NCBI GenBank assembly: GCA_037126765.1
Contig: JBBCBC010000012.1
Span: forward strand, 7,626,001-7,690,000
Direction of reading: 5' to 3'
DNA: 64,000 bases
Source: Stenogyne calaminthoides
Taxonomy: Eukaryota > Streptophyta > Magnoliopsida > Lamiales > Lamiaceae
Shown in pieces: positions 51,790 through 62,831 of the stretch (within the stretch, counting starts at the first letter, position 1; the number at the start of each line of letters is the position of its first letter). Both the position numbers and the translations under genes were made by a program. Under the pieces are notes generated by a model. It was not told the origin of the DNA, did not search any database, and was given only the letters and a program-made list of their open reading frames with translations.

Positions 51790-54700
51790 ACCATCGAGCG
51801 CCTCCTTGAGATCGGTCATCCATGACCAGATTGGGGTCTCACAGGCTCGCTGAACATGGTCGGGCAGTTTCGGAATGTTACACACCGTGGGGGAGTAGAA
51901 GTAGTTCATCAAGTCCGGCATCAGAAGAGGCTTTATGGCCGCAAACCTGAAAAGATGAAGCTATCGATCAGGCGAGCATAATGACTAAGACAAACATAAA
52001 GTAAAAAGTGAATGAACGAACGGAGTTACCTACTCGCCCTTAGGGAATCCCACCCCAGGAAAGACTTATCGTCCAGAGCGCGAATCCGAGAACTGGATGG
52101 AGCCTGAAGGCTTGGAGCAACCGGTGGGGGTAAGGTTGTGTTCGCCTCCACGGTTGGGGTCTCCTCCACGACAGGAGGTATGCTCGGCTCATGCTGTTAG
52201 GAATATAGGGGTGCCCGGATCTATTCGAGGTGAATTTAAATACATATTTAAATTAATTAATTAATTACTAACATGAATTAATCCTAAATCAATTCAACAT
52301 AATAATTAATAAGCAAATAAACAACATGCGTACACATAATCCACGTAAATCCTAAGCATGCAGAATCTAGGAGTTACGAGATTACATACCTCTTGTAGAG
52401 ACAACCGTTGAGACGATGGATCAACCCAAAGTGCCTTCTCAAATATGTCCCAAGTCCACGAACGTAATCCGGTGGGAGGATTCTCAATGAACGATTTTAA
52501 TTTAAAGAAAAAATAAAATATTTGCCACCACCTTTGTGAATTTCTAATTTTTCCAACACATGGAATTGCATTGGGGATGAAAAATTCATCCCCTATGTAT
52601 AGAGCAAGGAGATGGATGAAAATTTAGGTTAATTGGGCATTGGGAAATTTACCTGCTTCTTCCTCAAGATACAATCTAGAATATATCCAATATATTAAAT
52701 TTCCCAAAATATCTCCCAACAAAATTTTCTTCTCCTTCTTGCCTAGCATTATTTTCGAAAATTTCAATGAAATAGGGAAGTAAAAATATCTTTGACTTTT
52801 CTTGAATTTATGGGATAAACTTGTATCTCAAGAATACTTATTCCATAAAATCTTTCCAAGAAAATCAAGAAAATCTTTCTTGAATAGGCAATAATATTTT
52901 CTTCCCCTTTTCATTAATTGGACTTTAATTTGGGCTATTTGAGGGGCCTTTAGGAGAATTAAGATTGGACCTCCAATGGGCTATGAAACTTTAATATTTA
53001 GCCAAAATATTATTCAAGCCCATTAATATTAATTTACTCCAATATAAAATTTATATTGAACTATCCATCTTAACCCACATTATGACTTCATCATAATATG
53101 ACTCCTGGTCATTATTTCCACCGTTTAAGATTATCTTAGTCCATTAATTAATTAAGCCACTGAACAGACTTTATATTAATTAATATCTTTGTCCTTGGAG
53201 TAAAGACAACTCAACATTATTATCCATACCGGAAATAAATTTCCACTTGCAAGATTTGGTATGATAAAGATTCTGAGCCCACCAAGGGGACAAATCAAAC
53301 AAGTCGTACTTGCACGCGATTCTCCGTATTAAATCTTAGCAATCGTCATGTAATCAATAATATTGCCCAAGATACAAGGTATCGAATCACATTGATTCTC
53401 TTCCTATCATAAGTCAAAGCAATAATTATTAATTTCACACAATTCTATTTAAGAGACGAAGATTAAGAAATAACGAACCACTGAGGTCTAATTCTTGTAT
53501 ATTCAGTACCGAAGAATTTGTCCTTCTGTAGGTCCTATTCAGCGCATTATAATGCACTAGTGTAATCTCTTGGTCAAGACAAGTCAATCTGAGCCTTACA
53601 CTTCAACCTTTCATGATGGATTGTTCATTTTCATCTGGGTTGTGAATTTGTACTTAGTCACGAGGAACTGTTAATTTGATCTTATGTGATCTGGTATCAC
53701 CAAATTAACTACAACGTAACACGTACTTATTTATTGAACTGGTATGCAGTAAATATATATAACATTCATTCATATTTAACGCAACACGTGATTAATAATT
53801 TATTTCAGTAAATAAATAAGAAATTCAGTTTGGTTATACAATGTAAAAAGAATACTTTTCAGTATAACCCCAACACATGCACCGGACCCACCTGCTCCTG
53901 AATTTGCCTTCGGGTCCTTTTGGGCGAAGGGGCCTGCTCGCTCGTCCCCTGATCGGTCGAACGGGTTGAAACTTTCTAAGGCTTACTCGCCTCACCGCGG
54001 GAGGCTATCTGAGCTTGCCGTTTAGCCTGAATCCACGCCATCTCACTCGGTTTCCTTTTTTGGGCCATCTCGGTATGTTCGGCGGTGCTCACGGCTATGG
54101 TAACAGCAGGTAAAGCTGAAAGAAGAGATTGTTTAGGAGCAATACATGGCCAAATTTTGCACGAAAGAACACAATATAAGTGGATGTACCAGTGGGGTCG
54201 AGGGCGAACAAATGATGCGGAGGCACGTACAACCCTCCCTTCTTCCACTCGTTCGCTATATTCAATGTTCCCACCGAACGCGTTGAATAAGACTCAAGAT
54301 CGATTTGTCAGGTACTGTTGAAGTACCCATCTTTAGCTTCTTTGTCCGTGGCTGGTTAGATTCTTGAAAAAGAAAAAGTAAGTTAATATCTGTCCACGGA
54401 ACGAGTACAGAAATAAGACACTTACTTCGGCAAACTCCGAAATAAGTTGGGATATCCAGGTGAGCACTCGGCTCGCTACCCGAAGCAGGACTTCTCTAGT
54501 CGCCCCCGATGAACCAAATTGTTTCCTTCCAATCCTTGACCTTTTTCGGCACATCCTCAACAACCTTGCAGTGTGTATTCGCTTGCATAAACAACCACCC
54601 ATGCTCGCCCTTAGGTCGGGATAAGTGTACCAGACGAGTAAGTTCGGCTGCAGTAGGATAATATGGAGGTTCTGTCTTACCGAATAAGGTCAGAAGACTC

Positions 54701-55560
54701 ATCACTATATGCCACCCATTTGGCATCAGTTGAGTGATGGTGATGTTCCACTCAACGAGCAGACGGGTGATTGCCGGGTGAAGGGGGAAATGGAGGCCCG
54801 CCTCCATAGTATCTATATTCACGGCCACACACCCTTCAGGGGGCTGATCTGCTCGCTCATCAGGATCAAGCATCCAGAAAAACACATCTTTTGGAGTCTC
54901 ATAAGCCTGGCACAATTGCCCAAGCCAGTCCGCGTCGATCACACTCAAAATTTTGCTCATCGGGTAGTTATTCTCGGCGGCTATCTGATAGGGTTGATCG
55001 GGCTAATCAAAATTATATCGAGTGCTATACTCAGCATAAGTCGGGCTATGGGGCCGACCAACCGGGGGTTCGCGGATCTATTCGCCCCCAGTTTCAACAT
55101 TCTGCTCGGCCTCGAGCAGAGCATTATGCTCGCCCACAACCTCTACATTATGCTCGGCCTCAACATTATGCTCGCCAATCCCTTCGGCATTTGGCTCGCC
55201 AGCATCATGACAATCGACGGCTCCGGCATCGTCCCTCGGCAAAGAATTACCCTCGTCAGAAGTGTCCAAGAAATTAGGCCAGGATAATTCTCGATCCAAC
55301 TCATTTATTGCCTCTTCGGAATCGGAGGAAAGAACAACAAATGGATGTCGAATTCTCCGGCGGAGTCTTGAACCAGAAGCATCCGCCCTCGATGGACCAG
55401 CCCCGCCACGAAGAATTGGGCGGTGAGATAAAGAAGTTGACCCTCGGCGATTTTTTTGACCCCTCGGAGTCGAGTAAAGAATCAAAAGGAATCAAGTGGG
55501 AAGACATGATGAAAGTAAACTAGGAGAAGAGAAGAGAGTTACCTGAATAAATTTATCGCT
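51790..55560 (-). pseudogene. Antisense gene of the gypsy-Tat element (putative gypsy-type transposon protein)
   Basis: It lies between pol and 3' LTR on the opposite strand. An N-terminal part (55507-55078) reads MSSHLIPFDSLL and then, in another frame, FVVLSSDSEEAINELDREL. A conserved domain (54960-54496) reads GLHFPLHPAITRLLVEWNIT, QLMPNGWHIVM and GEHGWLFMQA, like the plant 'putative gypsy type transposon' family (Transposase_28). Further pieces at 54248-53976 and 51990-51790 (MPDLMNYFYSP) are separated by likely introns; one has donor GGGCGAGTAG^GTAACT near 52030 and acceptor CTTTTCAG^GTTTGC near 51950. Its role is unknown. A solo LTR (52195-53876), stops and the copia-A deletion disrupt it. 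Confidence 0.72.
52195..53876 (-). mobile_element. Solo copia-A-type LTR in the antisense gene
   Basis: A 1682-bp LTR, minus strand from TGTTGGGGTTATACTG (53876) to CCTAACA (52195), with perfect TSD CATGC (52190-52194 and 53877-53881). It is closest to the LTR at 22808-24517. Confidence 0.93.
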
Positions 55561-55640
55561 GGAGAAAACGAAATCGCCGGAGTTCTTAGAGAGAGAGAGA
55601 GAGCGCAAATGAAAGAAATGAAAAATGAGAGGGAAGAGGG

Positions 55641-55651
55641 GTTTATATAGG
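55641..55651 (-). promoter_or_regulatory. TATA box of the antisense gene
   Basis: The minus strand reads CCTATATAAACCCC, about 130 bp upstream of the antisense ATG at 55507. Between them is a CT-rich leader (GCGCTCTCTCTCTCTC) typical of plant 5' UTRs, and an ATTCAG^GTAACTC donor that may start a leader intron. Confidence 0.6.
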
Positions 55652-55802
55652 TTATGGATTCAGGGTTTTTAATTTTAAAAATTCAAAAACCCCTCGGTTC
55701 CTGAACCTTGGCCCCCATGCACCGGATTTTCTCTGAGTATGCAGAGGGTATCTGCCTCGAGATACGCCCTACAAAAAAATGAAGTGATGACTCGAGGGGT
55801 AT

Positions 55803-56711
55803 TATTGTGCACGGTTAAGAATTTTCCTGCCACTTGTTCGCCAGACGAACACGTGGATAATAAGCTAAAGGTGCACGCTGGCCCATCAGACAGGTGCTCG
55901 CCAGCTAGGCGAACACCCTTCTCGTCAACGTGTGCTTGCCAGCTCGGGCGACCAAAGAACACCAAAGGCTGCCACACCATAAAAAATATGCTCGCCCGAC
56001 AACCCAACAGCTTCTCACCTAGACGGGCGAGCACGAGTAGTGGCCAAACAGAACGCCAGACGAACAGAGAAGGGAAGACCTGCTCGGCCAAATAAGACGA
56101 GCATAAAGCAAGGACCAAGGCGCTTGGCCTACGGCCACGCCTCTGAGGCAAACAAGATAGCCTTTCAGGAACAAGCACACAATAGCGAACACAAAGACCA
56201 GATCACCTACTAAGCAAGTACCACCTGGATGACAAGTCGACGACTTCACAGGCAAGCAAGGACAAATGTCAACCAGAGAAGCGTGATAAGAACCGTGGCA
56301 ACACTACGTGTATTCTTGCATGACAAGAAACCGCCAGTTCATGCTTGCTAAGGCAGCACATGCTTGTTAAAACTCTATAAATAGACTCTCAGAGGTCAAA
56401 AACAGGGTTAAGAAATTCCCTAACATCACCCACATAATAGCGTATCCTAAGCCTTGGTAATAGACACAATTGTTCTCTCCACATTGTAATTGTGTTCACC
56501 AAACCCCCAAAATCACTAATAATACAACACTGGCTTGGTTGGCCCCCAGACGTAGTCGATCTTGACGAACTGGGTCCCCAAATCCTTGTTGTCATTATAT
56601 ATTCCGTTGTATTCACCTCATGCACACTGTTTTGACACGATGGATTTTATCTTGTTTAGTTGCCAGTCAATACAGCCACGACATATTTTCCACGTAAGAC
56701 GACTATCAACA
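55803..56711 (+). mobile_element. Gypsy-Tat 3' LTR (909 bp)
   Basis: It starts TATTGTGCACGG (TG mutated to TA) after a GAGGGGTAT purine stretch and ends ATCAACA, followed by the TSD CATAT. It is uninterrupted and matches the 5' LTR pieces. A TATAAATA box is at 56376-56383. Open frames on both strands here are incidental. Confidence 0.9.
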
Positions 56712-56716
56712 CATAT

Positions 56717-57659
56717 ATCGAGTTATTAGTCAAACTAACGGTCTTAATTGAACCATAGATAATAAATCAGACATTCTCAATATATGAGGTACGTTGCGAG
56801 AAACGTGTAACTACCTGTAACTATAATATGGGCTATTGCGATATCTTCCTTTCATTCACGAATACTCGATTAGTCTTGAACATGATGAAGTGTCTATTCA
56901 AATAACTTAATCATATTATCTCTAATCACTAATTGATCACTTATGTCACACTTGGCCACAAAGTCCAAGTTGACATGCATTGGCCAATGACTTTGATCCA
57001 ATTATGATGAGAAGTTGAGTATTCTCTCTAAATCCACTTTGAGGAATGAATCATATTCTTGGCTCAACTACCACGCACATGCACTTCGTGATGAACCTAA
57101 TCCAAGCCATATCTACCCATGGAAGGGTTCAAGCATCAGTCATGGTCAAAGAAGTTCATCACTCCACACATGTTGTGCGTATTGACCTCAAGTCAAAGGA
57201 GTATCACATCGCTCCCACTAACCAAGATGCTCGTAGACACATATAGTGGAACTACATCAAACGGTTTCTAGGATGGGTATACCAATACCCTCTAAGGTAT
57301 CTGTGCATCCATCATGACATACCTAGTATCTCGTAGTAAGTGAGATCTTACTACACTCTCTAAGAGTATGATGCAGATCGCACACCAATCTCAATTGCAT
57401 CATCAATATCCCATTCTTGATGATCCTTGATCGGGGCCATTGGAGAATCATGCTTAAGTCATCTGAGTTCTCACAACCTCAATGACAACAATGACTCATG
57501 GGAACACTTGCATGAATAAATGCAAACAATCAAACATAATATTCAAACAAGTGTATTGTCATGCATTAATATTAAATGAACTATAATATTAAATCAAACT
57601 GAATATCATCGAGTATTATGTCCTTACAATAGATTTTCTCTAGGACACTAACACTAACA
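56717..57659 (-). mobile_element. Copia-B(-) 5' LTR, 5' piece
   Basis: It continues the LTR piece 21876-22461 across the gypsy insertion. It is collinear with 14055-14996 of the 3' LTR and starts (minus strand) TGTTAGTGTTAGTGTCC at 57659. The plus-strand open frame at 57046-57246 recurs at the matching place of the 3' LTR (14386-14583), as expected of LTR copies. Confidence 0.9.
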
Positions 57660-57968
57660 ATGTATATGAGTCATTGGGAATTCATTATACACATAAGAAT
57701 TATATTTCTCCATAAAATCTCTAGTGTAGAATTTTTCTAGCAAATTCATATGGGGATTCAACGCTGACAAATCTGTGCGGATCTGTGAACGGAGGTTACG
57801 TTGATATCATAGTTGAGGAGATTGCTTATGAAGCACTGTTAGAATTTCATTTACGTATTCCGTTTACGTATTCTGTTATTTCTATTATGCAATTGTAATT
57901 AGTTGCTGGTGAATTTGTTTATTCTGCTGCACATGTTTAACTACTTTACGTGCTAGTAAATTCCAACA
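57660..57968 (+). mobile_element. Copia-B(+) 5' LTR, end, with primer site
   Basis: It resumes with ATGTA (the TSD copy) and ends AATTCCAACA. It corresponds in reverse to 21876 to about 22170 of copia-B(-). The primer site TGGTATCAAAGC follows at 57970-57981. Confidence 0.85.
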
Positions 57969-57981
57969 GTGGTATCAAAGC

Positions 57982-59880
57982 TTCACACTCTTGATTTTAT
58001 TGACCAAACCGCACCAATTGATTTTGGGTGTTATGTATATTGATATATGCCTATTTGATTGAAACCCAAAACGCCCCTTTGTTTTTTTGCCCGGCCGTCT
58101 CTCTCGCTCGATTAGGGTTTTTTGTAGCAACCCACCGCTTCTGCTCATCTTCATCCTCCGCCGTGTTCATGTCCAGAACTGTGCACCGCGACGTCGCTCG
58201 AGCTGGAGGCTCAACGTCGTAGCTCATGACGCACATGTGATGCCGCGATGGGCGAAACCTAGCGGGTTACACCCACGGTGGTGTGACCTAGTTCGATGCA
58301 ATTCGGTTCAGCGTTGATCGTGTCTCATCATCCTAGGCGGCGGTGTCTTCGTTTCGTTGCCGATTCATTGATTATGCCCCTGGTTCAATGCGATTCGCTG
58401 CGGAACACCCCTGTATTGCCTCTTCGCTGCGTCTTCTGCCTCGTACCGATCTGTAGGGTCGTGTGCTATTTCGTTTGATAAATTTTGCAATGTGTCGCCA
58501 TGCTAGTCTCGATCCGCTTTCACCGTCTCTGGTTTGACCTTTGATGGGGTCATGGGTGTCCTTCGCACGATCTATGACTCGACCGTAGCATCGAGTCGCT
58601 TGCACGAGCCTAGCGGCAATGATGACTCGCTTGCACACGCCGATTGCTGTTCGTTCAATGTATGTATATATATGTATATGTGTATCTGTGCAGTTTGATT
58701 TTTGGGATGATGCTTTTTTTCATTCGACTTAGTTGGACTGTTTCGAATACATGTTGAACTGAATTCCAAAGTTGACTGTTTCTGTGATTAATTGGATTAA
58801 GACTGGTGAACGGTTGATGAATTGTTGGTTTCGGTTGTCCCGATTGGAAGGTGGTTTCCGAGCTATGATGAGGGAGGGGCTATTTTGCAAATTGAATTTC
58901 AAACAGGCCCATCCATATAAATTTTAAAAATTACACTTGAGCCCTTGGCAAAATAAAAAATTGAAATCTGATTTTTTAAAAATTAATAAATGTTTAATTT
59001 TAAATCGGATTGTTGGTTGGACCAACATTGAATTAATTAATTGGATTAATTAAAATTTTAATAATTGACTGAAATTAGTTAATGAAATTAAAATTGGATT
59101 TTGAATTTTGTTTAATAATTTTAATAATTATTGAAATCCCACTTCGTTAGCTTATTTAAATAATTTGTTAAAGCATTTATTGTCCGCATTATAACTGTTT
59201 AGGTAGGCGGCTCCCAATTTCTTGTCGGACCATATTAACAATTTGGGTAGACGACGTCCAAATATTTGTTAGTCCGTATATGTCATGTTTGGGTAGGCGG
59301 CACCCAATAATTGCTCAAATGTGATATAGTTAACATGTTGGATCTCGATTAAGCAATTAATACCCCGACTTTAAAAATGTTCCTCACAAAAATATGGTTT
59401 TTCATTAAATTGAAACGATGTCTTCCATCAAAATTAAAAGTAAATCAGATATTTCATTCCAATGAGTATTTAAGACCCTCGTCTTTTGCTCGAATCTACA
59501 TCTAACCGGAATTTTATAGGGACATGTAATGTCATCGTTTGATGGTTTTAAACCAACTTAATTTTATTTCACCAGCCCTCGCAGGGAAACAAAAGTTAAG
59601 GGACATCAATCGAACTAGGTTCGATAAACTAGGAATTGCAGTTTGATGATTTGTTTGGAGACCTACTACTATTACAGTAATCAGCCCTCGTAGATATTGT
59701 AATAGTAGGAATGTGGATCCTAGTCCATTACAATTTACATTTGATATAAATTCGTACTCTTCCGATGAGGTAGTTGAGTATGTGAAAATAATGGAGACAA
59801 AATAAATATAAAAGAAAGGCCATGTTTATTTTGATTGTTGAATATTGATCATAAGAATTATGTATTTTAATTCCCGTTTT
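57982..59880 (+). other. Copia-B(+) 5' leader
   Basis: A non-coding leader, GC-rich at first (about 58080-58640), then AT-rich. Three spaced copies of the TGTTTGGGTAGGCGGC stem-loop are at 59196-59216, 59240-59260 and 59286-59306, the same motif set as in copia-B(-). The GC-rich block differs from that of copia-B(-). Short open frames on both strands in it are not credible genes. Confidence 0.65.
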
Positions 59881-59889
59881 ATTTTATTT

Positions 59890-60420
59890 CTCTTGGTTAG
59901 CTGAAATGTATAACTGTTATTGAGATGTGTCCTGGAAACTAACAAATTGGTTGGGCCAAACTTTCTGGACTGGCACCGAAACCTGTGTTTGGTGCTAAGG
60001 CAACAAAAGATTGAATACGTGTTGGACGCGTCAATCCCGATTACCTCTGCAACCAATTCCCTGAGGCAGCCACGTTCGACGTAGTAGCTCAAAAGAAGCA
60101 TTAAGAGGATGCTTCCCAGGTGCAGTGTGTGATGTTGCTCGACATGACTCCCGAATTGCATAGGCAACATGAGAAAATGGGTCCCTTCGAGATGCTCAAG
60201 CATCTAAAGGATCTTTTTGATTCTGAATCTCGTTATGAGATCTATGAAGTGATGAAAGATCTATTCAGATGCCGGTTGGCTAAAGGAGGGAAGGTTTCAC
60301 CTCATGTGCTAAAAATGATATGCCTAATTGAGAAACTTGGTAATTTAGGCATCGAGCTAAAAGACCAACACTTCCATTTATGCTATCCTCCAGTCGCTCT
60401 AGGATTCATATTCTAGCTTC
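59890..60420 (+). pseudogene. Copia-B(+) gag, with zinc knuckle deleted
   Basis: Degenerate beginning with NKLVGPNFLDWHRNLCLVL-like reading, then an open stretch (60120-60416) MTPELHRQHEKMGPFEML, LKDLFDSESRYEIYEVMKDL and GGKVSPHVLKMICLIEKLG, the UBN2 gag core. The sequence jumps from there directly to the protease, without the zinc knuckle region that copia-B(-) still shows. Confidence 0.82.
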
Positions 60421-60435
60421 ATTATGAACTAAGGA

Positions 60436-60690
60436 AGTCACTGGGTGCTTCTGGCACTAGAACATGTATGTTTGTTATTAAGATAAATATGTCCACTAAT
60501 AGCGTTAACTGCTGGGTATTAGATACCGGATGTGGCTCACACATTTGTACGAATGTGAAGGGCCTCGTGTGTCTTAAAGCAGTTAGACGGGGTGAAGTCA
60601 CCCTACACATGGGAATTGTAACACTGGTTACTGCGGGACGTGTAGGGATATATATAGATTGGACTTACCCACTGGTTTTAGATTATAACT
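60436..60690 (+). pseudogene. Copia-B(+) aspartic protease
   Basis: SGTRTCMFVIKINMSTNSVN then CWVLDTGCGSHICTNVKGL, with the DTG active site intact. It is nearly identical in order to copia-B(-). It ends in a stop at about 60690; 60700-60850 is the decayed C-terminal part. Confidence 0.88.
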
Positions 60691-60849
60691 GAATAATTTT
60701 ATTCATTCTATTACTCAAATCATTATTTCCATTCCTATGTTGGACATTGAGGGTTTTTCCTTCCATGTTAGTGATAATAATTGTTATTTCACGTTAAATG
60801 GTGTGGTTTATGGGAATGTCCCCTTTTGGTGAATGGTTTATATTTGTTG

Positions 60850-61660
60850 AATTGTGGACATGATATTCTTAATGTACAAAATAAAAGACTCAAGCTTAGT
60901 AATCAAGAAAACCCAACTTACTTGTGGCATTGTAGACTTGGTCATGCAAACGAGAAAAGAATTAAAGGTAATTGAAGTTAATCTTAACCCCATCGAGGTC
61001 TTAAATGATCTTGCCTCTCAAGGGCAAACTCTTTAAACTCTTTTCTGGAAAAGGGGTACGTGCCAAAGAAGTATTAGAGTTGATTCACAGCGATGTATGT
61101 GGACCATGGCCCACTCTAACAAGGGGTCACTTCGATTACTTCATCACTTTTATCGACGATTTCTCGAGATACAGACACGTGTATCTTATGAGACACAAAT
61201 CTAAATCATTTCAGAAATTCAAGGAGTATAAAGCTGAAGTAGAGAAGCAACTTGGTAAGAGTATCAGGACTCTTCGATCAGATCGAGGAGGTGAATACCT
61301 TATCCATGAATTCATTGATTATCTGAAGTTTCATGGAATCCAATCACAATGGACTCCTTTCGGAACACCTCAAATGAATGGTGTGTCCGAAAGGAGAAAC
61401 CGAACCTTGTTAGACATGGTGAGGTCCATGATGAGCTTTTCCTCTCTTCTGAATAGGATTCTGTCTAAATCGGTTGAGCATACGCCATACGAGCTATGAC
61501 ATGACAAGAAGCCAACTTTCTCACATATAAAAATGTGGGGTTGCCTCGCGTTTGTGAAAAAGATGCTCACTAATAAGTTGGAATTAAAAGGTGAAAAGAG
61601 TTATTTTGTGGGATATCCTAAGGAAACTAGAGGATGTTATTTCTATCTACCTGAGAAATA
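60850..61660 (+). pseudogene. Copia-B(+) integrase
   Basis: The zinc module is represented by YLWHCRLGHANEKRIK and then broken: the part with the CESC motif is gone. The core reads LIHSDVCGPWPTL, TFIDDFSRYRHVYLM, LRSDRGGEYLIHEF and GTPQMNGVSERRNRTLL, keeping D, D and E. A short deletion after SFSSL, a TGA near 61497 and frame changes follow. Confidence 0.9.
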
Positions 61661-61664
61661 AACA

Positions 61665-62660
61665 GTGATTATTTCTAGGCAGGCCAAGTTTCTTGAGGAA
61701 TCAGTGGGACCATTCATCGACTTTCACGGTGGGAGTCTTTCACTAAGTGATCGTCTTTCAGCCAGTGGGAGCGTAATTAGAGTTGACTTGCCAGTGCAAG
61801 AACCTCCAAGTGGGCTGAATGAGAATAACATAGTTCAAACTCCCTCCCAAGAGGCATCTAAAAGTGTAGCTCTTGAGGACTCTCCGGACATTGATGAAAT
61901 CGACGCACCACAAAATTTTCACGATCAGAATGTACAGCCTGTACAACCACAACTCTGTAAGTCAATTAGGAATTGTAATCCGCCCATTAAATACGGTTAC
62001 CTCTTGGAGGAACTCTATAATGTGGACATACCAGATAAGGGCGATCCTAATACTTACTCTGAAGCAATATCAGATATTGATTCAGGAAAGTGACATGAAG
62101 CCATGAAATTCGAGATGGACTCGATGTACACCAATCAAGTCTGGGACTTGGTTGAGTTGCCTAAAGGGGCTAGACCCATAGGTTGCAAATGGGTCTTCAA
62201 GCGTAAGACTGATGCAAATGGCAAAGTACAAACCTACAAAGCTAGGTTGGTGGCGAAGGGTTATAGTCAACGCGAAGGCATTGATTATGACGAAACCTTC
62301 TCACAGTTGCAAAGGTCAAGTCCATTCGAATTTTACTTGTGATAGAAGCACACCATGGTTATGAGATTTAACAGATGGATGTCAAAACAACTTTCCTCAA
62401 TGGAAACATTGATAAGGAAGTGTTTATGACTCAACCGGAAGGTTTCATATCTAAGTCTAATTCTAATCTAGTGTGCAATCTAAAGAGATCCATTTATGGA
62501 TTGAAACAAGCTTCCATGAGTTGGAATATCCGATTTGATGAAGCTATCAAGTCTTTTGACTTCATCAGAAATTCGGAAGATCCTTGCGTTTATCGTAAAC
62601 GCAACTGTAAGGATATTATTTTCATAATCGTGTATGTTGATGACATACTCATTTTGGGAA
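61665..62660 (+). pseudogene. Copia-B(+) linker and reverse transcriptase, first part
   Basis: The linker (ALEDSPDIDEIDAPQNFHDQ) parallels copia-B(-). RT begins MDSMYTNQVWDLVELPKGA, then IGCKWVFKRKTDANGK, breaks by frameshift near 62310, and resumes QMDVKTTFLNGNIDKEVFM, YGLKQASMSWN and the YVDDILIL catalytic box. It is cut at 62660 by a small palindromic MITE. Confidence 0.9.
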
Positions 62661-62823
62661 AGGGAAAAAAACTTTCCACTACAAAGTCACCCAAAACATT
62701 ACAACCAGGTACAAAGTGCAGAAAATTTGAACTAAAGTACGATCGTACTTTAGTTCAAATTTTCTGCACTTTGTATCTGGTTGTTATTTGTACTCAAATC
62801 TTGTATCTAGTTGTAATTTTTCC
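62661..62823. mobile_element. 163-bp MITE with an 80-bp palindrome inside copia RT
   Basis: The insertion is flanked by TTTGGGAA on both sides (62653-62660 and 62824-62831). Ends are AGGGAAAAA and, inverted, GGAAAAAT. Its middle, 62703-62782, is a palindrome of two 40-nt arms with one mismatch, centred on GATC. Removing it and one TSD copy restores the RT reading DDILILGNNILLMESVKD. An 8-9 bp TSD suggests hAT or Mutator. Confidence 0.85.
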
Positions 62824-62831
62824 TTTGGGAA

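Larger units (their letters stand above)
22462..56711 (+). mobile_element. Tat-lineage Ty3/gypsy retrotransposon, 34 kb with nested insertions
   Basis: The LTRs start TGTTGTGCACGG (22462) and end CAACA (56711), with perfect 5-bp TSD CATAT (22457-22461 and 56712-56716). In order: 5' LTR, primer site, gag, protease, RT, RNase H, a second (archaeal-type) RNase H, integrase, then an antisense gene before the 3' LTR. The second RNase H and the antisense gene are hallmarks of the Tat clade. Four later insertions split it and a deletion removed the end of integrase. Confidence 0.92.
13358..57659 (-). mobile_element. Copia-B(-) retrotransposon, 44 kb including nested insertions
   Basis: The minus-strand element reads: 5' LTR (57659-56717 and 22461-21876, split by the gypsy element), primer site at 21874-21863, leader, gag, protease, integrase, RT and RNase H (19867 to about 15007), polypurine tract, then 3' LTR (14996-13358). 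The flanks ATGTG (13353-13357) and ATGTA (57660-57664) form a near-perfect TSD. It inserted into the LTR of a close relative in opposite orientation. Frameshifts and stops make it inactive. Confidence 0.88.

Noticed and set aside
54709..55287. 192-residue plus-strand open frame
   Set aside because: It is antisense to the conserved minus-strand antisense gene of the Tat element, whose domain motifs and TATA box favour the minus strand.
22462..56711. Endogenous pararetrovirus
   Set aside because: LTRs, TSD, primer site, integrase and dual RNase H identify a Tat gypsy retrotransposon; no movement or coat protein of a caulimovirus was seen.
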